Part shown: positions 33,256 to 44,413 of the stretch, in pieces | Layout of the letters: each line of letters starts with the position of its first letter | Position numbering within the stretch: position 1 is the first letter of the stretch | Origin: Lithodes maja | Lineage: Eukaryota > Arthropoda > Malacostraca > Decapoda > Lithodidae | Direction: 5' to 3' | Length of the DNA stretch: 64,000 bases | NCBI GenBank assembly: GCA_037953745.1 | Contig: JBAKBP010004417.1 | Location: 1-64,000 of the forward strand | Program-made: the position numbers and the translations under genes | Notes under the pieces: generated by a model | Databases searched by the model: none | Told to the model about the DNA's origin: nothing | What the model saw: only the letters and a program-made list of their open reading frames with translations

Positions 33256-33535
33256 TCGTGCACGGTGTGTGGGTTGAGCAGGAGTAAAATTAGGCTATCA
33301 TAACGCCGTCCAAAAAGATTATAAAACAATAAAATAAACGAGAATTTTTTTTTTAGTTTTGTAAGTCTTTATTGTTGTAGCATGATGCATGCGATATTGT
33401 GTTTTATGTATAATTCACACTTCAGTTGTTGTGCACCTTTTGCAATTAGTGGCAGCTAAGGGTAGCAGGTCGGTTGGTTGCCTGTCAGATTTTGATAATG
33501 CTTCTAAGGTCGATTATCTAAAATCTTGGGGGGGC
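33256..33535 (+). other. 3' UTR and polypurine tract of element 2
   Basis: An untranslated stretch ends in a run of seven G (33528-33534) and one C directly before the 3' LTR. This is the likely plus-strand primer site. The first 260 bases match the left edge of the window in inverted orientation. Confidence 0.75.
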
Positions 33536-35346
33536 TGTGACGCACCCAGTGCGTAGCAACGCAACCTGATTGTACTCCTTGGTACTCCACTGTACCGCCA
33601 CGGTGCGGTACCGTGTACCGTGCTGGCTGCTTATATTGAGTGTGACAACGTATAACTATGTTCTTTGTATCTCTGCAAAGGTCTCGTCATGTGCTAACCA
33701 GTGGTGGGTTTTGTTTTAAGCCATGTCGAGACCTTCCATTTAATATGTAGTATCAATAGAGAAGTTGATAGATAAGACAATGGGAATTCAGAGAGAGAGA
33801 GTGAGTTGGACTTCAGAGCGAGAGGGTAGCGGTGCGCCACGCTGCCGGGGGGGTGGTTGCCAGACGTATGGACCGGTTGGCAGCCCTGCGCTTATAGCTA
33901 GGTGCGACAGGGTTGGTAGTACATTGCCGCCTGCCTATGCTGCCTGGGCTGCCCATGTTGTCGTACAGCACATTGCCTGGAGGCTCGCTGTGTGCTCTAT
34001 GACCAGGTTGCCTAGAACCTTTGAGATTCTAACATCCCTTGCCCTCTCTCCCAATTTCTCACGGTTGCACTCTTTCTCTCTGACGACATTACTCTCATTT
34101 CATTCTTCTCTCTATTTAAATGCATAACCTTCCCTTGAGGTCCTAAAGGAGTTTCAGCACTCACCTCTCGTATTACTCTTAGGACAAGCATATATTTACA
34201 TGTATTAGATTTAAGGGGTTAATGTGAACAGCGATCTTCTTGATGAGGATAGTTGGTGAACGTTCTACATGTTCACGAGTTATATGCCCAGCTTATCATC
34301 CAATTTGTGACTAGACTAGTGCCATGTGTAAGAGCCCGACCATGCCCAGGAGTTGTCTGTAGAGGGGCGAGGACTTAGCCTTGATTTGCCTACCGAGCCA
34401 GGAGCGAGTGCAGTACCAGAGACTACAGCTCGCTCGTAGTGCCGGTATAGTAGAGTAACGTAATTTATCTGTCCTTGTGTTCTCTGCAGTCTTTTCCTGG
34501 GTTCTCGCTTTCGGTGCTGGGACTCGTTGTTCCTGTGACTTGGCCTGCTAGCTAGAACACATGGGGATGATGAGTGGGTGATATCTTTATTTTACTATGC
34601 ATTGCAGCTCTCTTTAAGTTTATGTATGTAACACTTTACAATACACATTACTCACACACAAGACAACACTATTAATACTTTCATGTATCAATTAACTGCA
34701 CTGTCGTTTTGCTGCTGTGTCCGGAGTTCTGTTGCGTAGGGCGCATACGGACTCAGAGGGGAGACAGAGTGAGAGAAGCGAAGTAGCCTATGCGGTAGTA
34801 GGCTACCGGCGCAGTACTGTTGCCTGCAACCTTTTAGTTATTCCAAGTATAGATTCATTCTTATAATAAGTGACTACTATTTATGTTCCTTCCATGTGTA
34901 TTATTAGGTATCTACTGGATCATGAACATCTTGTATGCTACATGCTAGTGCATGTTAGTAGGGGGACAGTTATTCTAGTGCACGCGCTTTCAAGTAGGCG
35001 TGTACATTTGTCATTTAGCATTTCACTGTCATACCTTTAGCCTGCTTCTATTCTACATTAGTAGAGGCTTAATATTAACGTAGTTTCTTGAGTATTGCAT
35101 TTCTTTAGTAATAACGTAACCTATAAATGTCTGAGGGAGTTTAGCCTCATAGCCTACCCCTGTTGTACACTTTCGCCGAGTTAAGGTACCTCGTTACCAT
35201 AGACGATAACTCTGTAGGGCGTTGGTGCTTTTGTTGTCTGGAGCATATAGTATTTGGGACTGGAATCGAGCGTGTCGTTGTCACATAAGCCATTTCTGTC
35301 CTACGATCAAGAATCCCGAATATGTATTGCCGATCTAGCCGTAACA
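33536..35346 (+). repeat. 3' LTR of Gmr1-like element 2 (1811 bp)
   Basis: It starts TGTGACGCACCCAGTGCGTA and ends GATCTAGCCGTAACA. I do not find a matching target-site duplication between the left flank (CATCT) and the right flank (AAAGC). Confidence 0.95.
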
Positions 35347-35364
35347 AAAGCTAAATATAGTAGT

Positions 35365-35734
35365 TTAAGGGGGGATGGTTCACTTTTTGGCCGATTTTTG
35401 CATGTATTCATAATTTTTCTAGTTTCCTCCCTAGACCTCCCATCACATTTAAAAAAATATCCATTAGATCCCCTTTCTAGATTAAGTTGTACATTTTTCA
35501 GTAGAAAAATGTTCCGGCCGAAGGCCGGTTCTTCCAACATTACAGGCTGACTATCGTTCGCCAGGGAAAAAATCGACACCTAAATAGCTCGAAAGGTCTA
35601 AATATTGACTACGAAATAGGGCGAAAGGTGCTAAAATCGTCAAAATAATGGGCCAAATGTTTCAAAATCTCAAAACTAATGGGGCTAAACACGAGGGAGA
35701 AAGTTGTCCAGAAAACCGGCCCATGTCCCCTTAA
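35365..35734. mobile_element. TTAA family A element, copy 7
   Basis: Bounded by TTAA at both ends (TTTAAGGGGGGATGGTTCAC to CCATGTCCCCTTAA). It lies 18 bases from the 3' LTR of element 2, as copy 1 lies beside the LTR of element 1. Confidence 0.82.
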
Positions 35735-35986
35735 ACCCTTTTGAAGTGTTTGCAGCAAACATATTCTTTCCAATTTTGGTTTGTAGGGGTACCGTATATT
35801 TGTTTTGGGGCGTTCACGTCTGCATGTGTGTGAGTGCTTCGTGCACGCCTATATGTGCGTGTGTGTATGTGCGAGATAATAAATGTGTGTGTGTGAGAGA
35901 GAGAGAGCGAGAGAGATAGTGTGTGTGTGTGTGTGCATTAGTGTGGGTACAATGAAATCGGGGGGGGGGGGGGGGCATATGTCAAC
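35735..35986. repeat. GT/GA low-complexity and G-run
   Basis: GT and GA microsatellites (35880-35935) and a G-run at 35959-35974. No gene. Confidence 0.7.
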
Positions 35987-36629
35987 TTATGCCCCTTTCA
36001 CACATGTGCGACTTCATACGATTTTCGTCGCCGAGACAATTCGCAAGGAATGTGTGCGAAGTCTACGATTTGGACCTTAAAATCCGTTGACAAGTTTACA
36101 CCCGGCGACGACGTCACCGATGAGTAAGACGAATCGACGAGCATAGACGTCGCCGATGGGTAAGACGTAATCGGCGACATTATGCTCGGTCATCTCATCG
36201 GCAAATTGAGCAATAGTTCGCATGACCACGGCGAGAACTGTCACATTTGAATAAAATATTGCGAAATAATGCGAAGGATGAACGATTCCTCGGCGTATGT
36301 TCTGCGACGTCCGTCTTCGGCGAATTCAGCGATGGTTCGGCGAATACCTCGGCGAGATTATCCGAAAACTTTTTGCATATATTTCATGGCAAAAACATAA
36401 GAACATCAGAAAACGGGAGTCTGCAGAAAGCCGATAGGCCCACACAAGGCAGATCCCTGTCACACCCAACCCCAATTACAAGGCCTAATTATAGACCCAA
36501 ATCACTAATGCCTTGAGGACTGACCTCACCAAAACGGTCAGAGATCGACACAAGATTACGGGGTCTGCCGAGCGCCGATTGGCCCACACCAAGCAGATCC
36601 CCCCTCATACCCAACCCAACTCGTCGAAA

Positions 36630-36752
36630 ATGTACAAATTTATCTTAAAATCGCCAAACTAATGGGCCGAACGTCATAAAATATGAAAACTAATGGGGTT
36701 AACCATGAGGAAGAAAGGGGACCAGATAAACGACCCGTCTCTCCAATTCGGA
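36630..36752. mobile_element. Family A end fragment inside Harbinger-like element
   Basis: ATCGCCAAACTAATGGGCCG through GGGGACCAGATAAACGACCC is the family A left end. The same junction recurs at 38940-39052, so the two were duplicated together. Confidence 0.65.
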
Positions 36753-36774
36753 GATTGGCAATGTCCGGCTTTAC

Positions 36775-37060
36775 CGGAGAAATTTTCTATCAAATAATGT
36801 ATAAATTTAGCTTGCTCTCAAAACAAAAAATATATACGTTGGCTCGCTACCGCTCACCAGGAAAATATTGAAACCTGGATGGGGGTAAACGTCTTAAAAC
36901 AGTAGGCTGAACGGGGCCGAACGGATACAAGGCAAAGAGAGAGGGAGAGAAATAGAAAAACAAAAACGAGGAGAGAGGGAGAGGAGATAAAACAAAATAC
37001 AGCGAGGTGGGGTTCAATGTTTGCGTTAAGGCTTAAAAATTGAGCCCACCTCGCCTTTTT
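36775..37060. mobile_element. TTAA family D fragment
   Basis: GGCTCGCTACCGCTCACCAGG, then CAGTAGGCTGAACGGGGCCG, then a GAGA-rich tract and GCCCACCTCGCC. This matches the second half of the family D element at 40492-40872. Confidence 0.6.
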
Positions 37061-37069
37061 TAGTTTTCT

Positions 37070-37480
37070 CCATTAGATGGTGGGGGGGAAGGTAGAAGCG
37101 TAATTGACTCGTGTTACAAATATGAAGCCGATTGGTGAGGTAGTTTCGCCACCACGGATTTTCCTTTTTTTCCTTTTCTTCGTACGGATACGCTGGAAGT
37201 GGGTTGTGGGAGGCGGTTGGGGGTGTGGTGGGGGGAAGGCAGAAGGGTAAGGGACTTGTCACACAAATATGGAACCGATTGGTGCAGTCGTTTCGCCGCC
37301 ACAGATTTTCTTTTTTGTTTTCCTTGTGAGGCGACCGATAGTCAGCGAGTGGGTGGGGGGAGGGGGTCGTGTTGGTGGTGGCAAGAAGCCAGAAGGGTAA
37401 GGTACTGTACATGTGGTAGAAATATGAAAGCCATAGGTGTAGACGTTTCGCTGCTACGATTTTTTTTCGGCGAACCGTAT
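37070..37480. repeat. Degenerate tandem repeat, about 130 bp, three copies
   Basis: Each unit carries GGGGGAAGGCAGAAGGGTAA-like, then AAATATGAAGCCGATTGGTG-like, then GTTTCGCCGCCAC and a T-rich end. Overlapping open frames on both strands reflect the repeat. Confidence 0.6.
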
Positions 37481-37715
37481 ATATACGGACCTGGCACTGG
37501 GAGTGACAAGACCCTAGTCCGTATATATACGTACCTGGCACTCAGGGGGATATAATGCTGGTTCGGTATCGCTTGCCAGGAAGATATCGATACTGGGATG
37601 GGGATAAACGTCTTAAACCAGTTGGCTGAATGGGGCTGAATGGATACAAACCAGAGAAAGAGAGAAAAGGAGAGAAAGAGAGAAAAGGAGAGCAAGAGAA
37701 AAAAAACACAGGTGA
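37481..37715. mobile_element. Short palindromes and family D fragment
   Basis: CGTATATATACG occurs twice with an ACCTGGCACT sequence after each. Then comes a family D half (GGCTGAATGGGGCTGAATGG and a GAGAAAGG-rich tail). Confidence 0.5.
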
Positions 37716-38335
37716 ACCCCCCCCCCCCACGAGAGGGTGCATAGAGAAAAGGGTTGACAGGTTCACTATAGGCCTAATCATTTTTTTTTACCCACCACGA
37801 AGGTGCTCTTTGGCCTTGGCAGGTGTGTCTTGAGCATTCCGCGACGTCGTCGCAAGGCCCTTCGCATGCCTTCTGCTGCCTCGTGCAGAGTTTACCCCTG
37901 GCGGGTACAGCCTCGGCGAGTATTAATCCGCACGGCGGCGATTAATCGACGAGGAAACCGCCGATGAATCTTGTGCATCGTCGATGTTCTCAGACCATCT
38001 GAGGGTATCGGCGAGCTGCCATGCAGCGTTGCAAAGTTTTTTTTGGTGAGAAACCCTCCGCGATGTCTCGCCGATGTCGTCGATGATCCCCGAGGGCCTC
38101 GCGGATTATTCTGCAATGATCGATGAGGCTTGCGAGGGCAACGAACCCTCGTGAGTCCTCGTCCCAAATTTCAAACAAACCGAACATTGGCGACGCCCCA
38201 CGAGGGTGCACGCGAGGCCGGGCGATGCATGAGATTATGATGCGAGGGTATACGTTTATTGTCCGACATGTCACGAATATGGGTGTCGCCGGTGAAAATC
38301 GTATGAAGTCGCACATGTATGAAAGGGGCATTAAT

Positions 38336-39085
38336 GCCCCTTTCCCACTGATGCGATTTCATACGATTTTCGTCGCCGAGGACGTAGTCTTGTCAATTTG
38401 TACGACGTCAACGATTTTGACCGTTAAAAATCGTTGACAGGTTTACACTCGGCGACGATGTCGCCGATGAGTAAGACGTAATCGGCGACATTATGCGACG
38501 TCATCGGCAAATTGAGCGATGGTTCGCCAATGACCACGGCGAGAACTGTCACATTTGAATAAAATATTAGGAAATAATGCGAAGGATGAACGAATCCTCG
38601 GCGTATGTTCTGCGACGTCTTCGGCGAATTAAGCGATGGTTCGGCGAATACCTCGGCGAGATTATCCGAAAACTTTTTGCATATATTTCATGGCACAAAC
38701 TTAAGAACATAAGAAAATGGGAGTCTGCAGAAAGCCGATCGGCCCACACAAGGCAGATCCCTGTTACACCCAACCCTAATTACAAGGCCTAATTATAGAC
38801 CCAACTCACTAATGCCTTGAGGACTGACCTCACCAAAACGGTCAGAGATCGACACAAGATTACGGTCTGCAGAGCGCCGATTGGCCCACACCAAGCAGAT
38901 CCTCCTTCATACCCAACCCAACTCGTCGAAAATGTACAAATTTATCTTAAAATCGCCAAACTAATGGGCCGAACGTCATAAAATATGAAAACTAATGGGG
39001 TTAACCATGAGGAAGAAAGGGGACCAGATAAATGACCCATCTCCCCTTAATTCAGAGATTGGCAATGTCCGGCTTCGCCGGAGAC
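38336..39085. mobile_element. Second Harbinger-like copy, direct duplicate of 35990-36785
   Basis: It starts TAATGCCCCTTTCCCACTGA back to back with the previous element. It follows 35990-36785 in the same order, including the internal GGCGAATACCTCGGCGAGAT block and the family A end at 38940-39052, and both run on into GAGATTGGCAATGTCCGGCT. It is therefore a segmental duplicate of about 750 bp. No right terminal repeat is seen. Confidence 0.65.
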
Positions 39086-39294
39086 ATGTTTCAAAAATAA
39101 ACAAACATAAGGACCCCCCCCCCCCCCCCCCTCCTGTGTTGGATATATATATTCATTGGTGTTTAAGGGGGCCGACCTCGTTTTACTTCCTTTCTCTCTC
39201 CCCCCTCTCTCTGGGTTGTATCCATTCGGCCCCATTCAGCCTACTGTTTAAAGACGTTTATTCCCTTCCTAAACACAGCTCTTCAATACAACAC

Positions 39295-39338
<44 letters not shown>

Positions 39339-39432
39339 CCTGGTTTACCACTCGGACGCGGACAAATGATGAAACAGCTTGGGGGGGTCCATTAATTAGG
39401 AGGGGCTTTGAGAAGTTTGAGAGCAGACATTA
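39086..39432. repeat. C-run, family D fragment and (TTA)n
   Basis: A C-run at about 39113-39131, a family D fragment at 39160-39262 (TGTATCCATTCGGCCCCATT), and (TTA)n at 39298-39337. Confidence 0.65.
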
Positions 39433-39785
39433 TGGGGGGATGGGCGTATTTATTTGCTCAATTATATATATATTTTTTATCATTTAAAAAAAAATCCTCC
39501 CTAGACCTCCATCAAGCTTAAAAATAACTCTCTTTCAAGACAAATTTGTACATTTTTCAATAGAAAAATGTCCAGGCTGAGGTCGGTTCCCCTTAAAAAA
39601 CAGGCTCGCTTTCGCTCGCCAGGCAATAATCGACACCTAATTAACACGAAAAGTTTTAATATTGACAAAGAAATGGGGCAAAAAGGTCTTATAATCGTTA
39701 TACCAATGAGTCATAACATCTGAAAGCTAATGGGGCTAAACATGAGGAAGAAGGGGGACCATAAAAACGACCCATCTCCCCTTAA
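39433..39785. mobile_element. TTAA family A element, copy 8
   Basis: It starts with the variant GGGGGGATGGGCGTATTTAT shared with 19090-19453 and ends CCCATCTCCCCTTAA. Confidence 0.78.
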
Positions 39786-39850
39786 CGGGACAAGTGATTA
39801 CGTGTCGCGTTCAGAGGAGGGACTAAAATGGCGATGTTTAGGGAAGCGAT

Positions 39851-40056
39851 TTAAGGAGGGGGGGCAGGGGGGGGGGGGCTGAATCTCCTCCTCCTCCCAC
39901 ATATTTAGCCCCATTACTTTTGACAATTTATGACGTTCGCCTCATCAGTTTGGCGATTTTAAGACATTTTGCCCCATTTCCTTCCTAAGCTGAATAAATT
40001 CGTCTAGTAATAGCCGGAATAAAAGCCAGAAACGCGTCCTCGTATCTTCAAAGGGT
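39851..40056. mobile_element. Chimera of family A and family B fragments
   Basis: 39851-39983 is a family A end with a G-run insertion. It passes at CCCCATTTCCTTCC directly into the second half of a family B element (CCTAAGCTGAATAAATTCGTC to GGGTTAA). Confidence 0.6.
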
Positions 40057-40115
40057 TAATAGAGTAGAAGTGCAGAGTTTCACATTATATAAACTGCCTA
40101 GCCAGCCCTATGACA

Positions 40116-40468
40116 TTAATGGGAGATAGGCCGTTTGCTGGACCCCTTCCTCTCTCATGTTTAGCCCCATTAGTTTTCAAAGATTTTTGCCCCAATAATG
40201 TGTCGATTTCAAAACCTTTCGTCCCATTTCTATATCAATATCAAGACCTTTCGTACCATTTAGGTGTCAATTTTGTCCTGGCGAGCGATAGCGAGCTTGT
40301 AATTTTAAGAGAATCCGGCTGGTACATTTCTCTATCGAAAAATGTACAAACATATCTTGAAAGGGGGTCTAGAAAGTGTTTGTTTAGCTTGATGAAGGTC
40401 TAACGAGGAAACTAAAAGATAAATTAATATATAACAAAATAGACTAAAAAATAACCACTGTCCCTTAG
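40116..40468. mobile_element. TTAA family A element, copy 9
   Basis: It runs from TTAATGGGAGATAGGCCGTT to AACCACTGTCCCTTA, with both termini recognisable and the terminal TTAA of the right side mutated to TTAG. Confidence 0.8.
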
Positions 40469-40491
40469 CCTTTGAGGTCCACCTTTGACCA

Positions 40492-40872
40492 TTAAGGGGG
40501 GTCACCGGCTTGCTTTACCTTTCTCTCCTTTTCTCTCTTTCCCTGGCTTGTATCCATTCGGCCCCATTCAGCCAACTGTTTTAAGGTGTTTATCCCCATC
40601 CAGGTGTCGATATCGTCCTGGCGAGCGATAGCGAGTCAGCATTGTATGGAGAAATCCTGCTTCGCTGGAGAGATTTTTCAATCGAAAAATGTACAAATTT
40701 AGCTTGTCAAAACAAAAATATAAATATGCTGGCTCGCTAAAGCTCGCCAGGAAAATATTGACACCTGGATAGGGGTAAGCGTCATAAAACAGTAGGCTGA
40801 ATGGGTCCGAATGAATACAAGCCAAAGAGAGAGGGAGAGAAAGAGAGAAAAAAGCGAGGTGGGCTCCCCTAA
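40492..40872. mobile_element. TTAA family D foldback MITE (381 bp)
   Basis: It begins TTAAGGGGGGTCACCGGCTT and ends GAGGTGGGCTCCCCTAA. The two halves are reverse complements: TGTATCCATTCGGCCCCATT against the GGGTCCGAATGAATACA region, and CCTGGCGAGCGATAGCGAG against CTCGCTAAAGCTCGCCAGG. It has no coding capacity. Confidence 0.75.
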
Positions 40873-41011
40873 AGAATTTCTGGTGTGAAATTATTACGAA
40901 AATATATAGAAAAGGCTTATTGCGTTCATCCTTAATATTTGATTTAATTTTCCTTTGGGGAGGGGGGGGGGGGTAGACATATTGAATAGGTTATGTCTAC
41001 TACCAACATTA

Positions 41012-41379
41012 ATGGGCTAGTGGCTGTTGTTTTGGTCTATTCATTCATGTATTCATATATTTTTTAGTGTCCTCGCTAGACCTCTATCAAACTTAGAAAA
41101 ACACCCCCTAGACACCCTCTCAAGATTAATTTGTCATTGTTCGGTAGAAAAATGTCCCGGCCGAAGGCCGGTTCGTCTTATAATTACAGGCTGATCGCTA
41201 GCTCTCGCCAGGAAAAAATCGACGCCTAAGTGGCACGATAGGTCTTAATATTGACAACGAAATGGAGCTAAAGGCGTTAAAATTACCAAACTAATGGGCC
41301 GAACGTCTTGAAATCTCAAAACTAGTGGGGCTAATCATGAGGGAAAAGAAAGTCTAGAAAACGGTCTATCTCCCCTTAA
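41012..41379. mobile_element. TTAA family A element, copy 10
   Basis: It carries GTTTTGGTCTATTCATTCAT, TGTCCTCGCTAGACCTCTAT and the GGCCGAAGGCCGG palindrome, and ends CTATCTCCCCTTAA. Confidence 0.78.
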
Positions 41380-41435
41380 GGAAGACATTATATCACAGTT
41401 GTCCCGGTAAGAATAATTATATTTATGTTAATCCC

Positions 41436-41636
41436 GTCTTTACGATGATGCCTTTTTACCTTTCATTCAGGCTAACATTAGACGATTTGATGTAGCTTAA
41501 GAAAGTCCTGTGTTATTCAGATGGTTGATTGAGATAGTATTTACCCCTTTGAGTCCTAAAGTACATCAAAAGCTGAAGAAAATCGTCTAGTGGTAACCAG
41601 AGAAAGACGAATATTACTGTGCCAAAAGGGTTAACC
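41436..41636. mobile_element. TTAA family B foldback MITE
   Basis: The arms ACATTAGACGATTTGATG and GAAGAAAATCGTCTAGTGG can pair. It ends AAAAGGGTTAA, right next to the following family A copy. Confidence 0.65.
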
Positions 41637-41647
41637 GATCTGGCTTA

Positions 41648-42507
41648 TTTAGGGGACAGTGGTTATTTTGGGGGGGGTCTATTCATTTATATATTCATCG
41701 ATTTTTTAGTTTCCTCCCTAGACCTTCATCAAACTTAAAAACAAACATCCATTAAATCCCCCTACTAGATTAACGTGTACATTTTTCGATAGAACATTGT
41801 CACGGCCGAAGGCCGGTTCTTCCACAATTACAGGCTCGCTATCGCTCGTCAGAAAAAATATTGACACCTAAAGGGCACGAAAAGTCTAAATATTGACAAA
41901 GAATGTGTCGAAAGGTCCTAACCCTTAATTAGCGGGCTAGGTGGTCTATTTGACCGTAGCGCCCAGCGTTTTTTTTTTACCCTAAATAGGGTTGTTTACG
42001 TGATCATTTTCATGCCTAAATAAGACCCAGAGCGTAAAACAAGTATCTATCCCTGAAAGGCCGTAAACAGAGCTTTTCAATGACACCCGAACCATCCTTG
42101 TACGACCACTGGTTCTCTTGCAACGATCGTGCAACACGAGTGCAAAAACACTGTAATTAGGTAATTTCCCTACATAATTCCCTGTGTAGCGAGTGAGAAG
42201 AGGGGGAGGAAGTTAGAATACAGTTCAGTTGGTCCACCGCGGTGGTGGGGGACGGTCATAGGGTTGCTACACTCCTCCCACTGCTCAGCTCTCTCTCTCA
42301 GCAACATTACGTGCTGAAAATGGCGGTCGACATAAGTTGTGCACCGCCACATAGTCCATATTTATTTCACTCGACATAAGTTGCGCACCGCTAGTTAAGG
42401 GTTAAACTCGACAAACTAATGGGGCAAACGTCTTAAGATCTCAAAACTAATGGGGATAAGCATGAGGAAGAAGGGGGACCAGAAAAATGGCCCATCCCCC
42501 CCATTAA
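41648..42507. mobile_element. TTAA family A element interrupted by family E
   Basis: The family A halves are 41648-41918 and 42406-42507. They join across the insertion into the normal family sequence (GAAAGGTCCTAA / ACTCGACAAACTAATGGGGC). It ends CCCATCCCCCCCATTAA. Confidence 0.8.
41919..42405. mobile_element. TTAA family E element, copy 1 (487 bp), nested
   Basis: The terminal inverted repeats TTAACCCTTAAYTAGCGG are 18 bp. The left target copy has become CTAA and the right copy is TTAA. The insertion lies inside a family A element, so family E was active after family A. The interior includes TCAGCAACATTACGTGCTGA. No transposase is seen. Confidence 0.82.
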
Positions 42508-42645
42508 ACTATGCCTGCATAGGATGGACATAATTAATTAGACAGCAACCACATTAATTATGCACAAACATTCACTATTTTTCGCGCGGTAGAGGGAACC
42601 AATATTATTTGGGGGCAATTTTAGACTGACACCGGCACAGTATAC
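42508..42645. other. Unassigned spacer
   Basis: Nothing recognised. Confidence 0.4.
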
Positions 42646-43243
42646 AATAAGTAACACCCCGTTCTTAACAATAATCATCAATTACAAACCCCTATGTACT
42701 TGAATAAACTAATGAAAGCATATGGTTCCAACTCGGGACACCACACCCAGAACATATAAGCACCTAAACCATTACACCACCAACACCGTTATAGGTTGAA
42801 TACACGATCACGACTAATATAAATTTTCGAATTTTGGATATCAATCTAATCATTCACTCAGAACCAACTGCATTATGGAAAGCGTAATGTTTTAGTGAGA
42901 GAAAAGAACATTGAATGGGGCCAAGATCACCAAGGACTGGCCTCGCTATACAAGTTCCAGAACCTATAGAAATAAGTAACATCCCGTTCTTAACATTAAT
43001 CATCAATTACAAACCCCAATGTACTTGAATAAACTAAAGAAAGCATATGGTCCTCCCGGGATTCGAACTCGGGACACCACACCCAGAACATAAACACCTA
43101 AACCATTACACACCAATACAGTTAAAGGTTGGGTACACGATCACGATTAATATCCATTTTCGAATTTTGAATATCAATCTAATCATGTACTCAGACCCAA
43201 CTGCATTATGGAAAGCGTAATGTTTTAGTGAGAGGAAAGAACC
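42646..43243 (-). repeat. tRNA-derived SINE in tandem duplicate
   Basis: Two units (42646-42915 and 42971-43243) share AATAAGTAACAYCCCGTTCT, TTACAAACCCCWATGTACTT, the tRNA-like head and a CTGCATTATGGAAAGCGTAA end. On the minus strand the second unit has box B AGTTCGAATCC and box A-like GTGTAATGG. The first unit lost part of the head (CCTCCCGGGA missing). The head is the source of the 87-88 bp array at 8480-9607. Confidence 0.72.
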
Positions 43244-44214
43244 TTTCCCTTAATTAATTGTGTTTTTTAATAAGGATTGATCTAAGTAGTGCTTTTCAAA
43301 CTATATTTCCATGACTGGTGAGATTATGTGGATTATAAAGGTATGTGATCCCATTTTGTAGTTTGTGGGACACCTTGGGTTTTGAGGGACAATAGTCAGT
43401 TATTGAGAGTGAAGGAAGTAAACCTGGCGGCGGAGGGAGAGAATTATAGCTAAATCATCTTTGCACACTCCTACAATGGCCAACATTAAGTATTTATTAG
43501 GAATTTATTAATACAATATGTAATTGTATTCTCAAAACGAGTCAGCTATACATGCAACGTGGGTTACACGAATTTCGGGGTATATATTAAGCAAACCACC
43601 CACCTATTTTCATGAAAATTTTGAAATGCATGTTGGAATCCCTATAAACTGTACTTCATTTTTATGTAAGTTTGATAATTTTGAAAAATCGATTAAGGGA
43701 GAAAATTAACATTGAAAATTATGTGTAAAAACTCTCCCATAAACGGCGGCCCGCTATGTTATTGTAATTTGAGGCCTAATTTCGTCTGTTATTTCACTTT
43801 CTCCTAAATTGGACCCCCTATGGAGTACAACAGATTATGATGACATAAGTGACGGGTGTTTAGAGGGGGCAGAGCTCCCCCTTCAACATATTAAGTGTCT
43901 CACAGTAACTTCAGTATAACTCCATTTATTTGTCACCAATTATTTTGACATATTTGAAGACAGATATGGAATTTATATGCACTAAGCATCATAATAAATT
44001 AGTTTCAACCCTCGGCAAAACCTAATAAAAATATATGGTACTAAAATGGAATTTTTCGTAACATGGTTGTCAATACCTTCCTATAGACGGCACCGATTCG
44101 TACACACGCCATTTTCACCTGTCTCCCGAGGTCTGTCCACCAGCTTTTTACTAAACACTAACTCCACCTGCTTCATTCACTAACTTCACTCTGTCGAAAC
44201 TACAGGTGTTCGTT
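43244..44214. other. Unassigned stretch
   Basis: The small frame at 43524-43709 has no recognisable motif. GGACCCCCTATGGAGTACAA near 43812 and GGGGGCAGAGCTCCC near 43864 look repeat-like, but no terminus could be defined. Confidence 0.4.
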
Positions 44215-44400
44215 TCCACAGCTTTGCACATCACGTCACGAGACACTACTGGGTTCCTATTTTTGTTGTTGTGAAGACGTCATTATAACGCATATGCTAC
44301 GTCACGCATACCCTCGGGAGCCAATCACTCGGGTGTAATATGTTGATTACGTCATTGCAATCGGCCAATCACAGATACCCACCTTGATTTACCTGATAAT
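44215..44400 (+). promoter_or_regulatory. Promoter-like sequence before a possible first exon
   Basis: Several ACGTCA or TACGTCA half-sites of the CRE/ATF type (near 44233, 44276, 44299 and 44349) and two CCAAT boxes (44321, 44365) cluster within 190 bases. This happens just before an ATG that opens a coding-like stretch. The same density can occur in transposon promoters. Confidence 0.35.
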
Positions 44401-44413
44401 TGCCAGTCGAGTC

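Larger units (their letters stand above)
35987..38335. mobile_element. Non-autonomous PIF/Harbinger-like element (about 2.35 kb)
   Basis: The left end ATGCCCCTTTCACACATGTG (35989) matches the reverse complement of the right end (ATGCCCCTTTCATACATGTG, ending 38333). The terminal inverted repeat continues through GCGACTTCATACGATTTTC. Both sides carry TTA, the three-base target of PIF/Harbinger. No transposase is found. The interior holds fragments of families A and D and a degenerate tandem repeat, so it has collected other insertions or is a composite. Confidence 0.6.
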
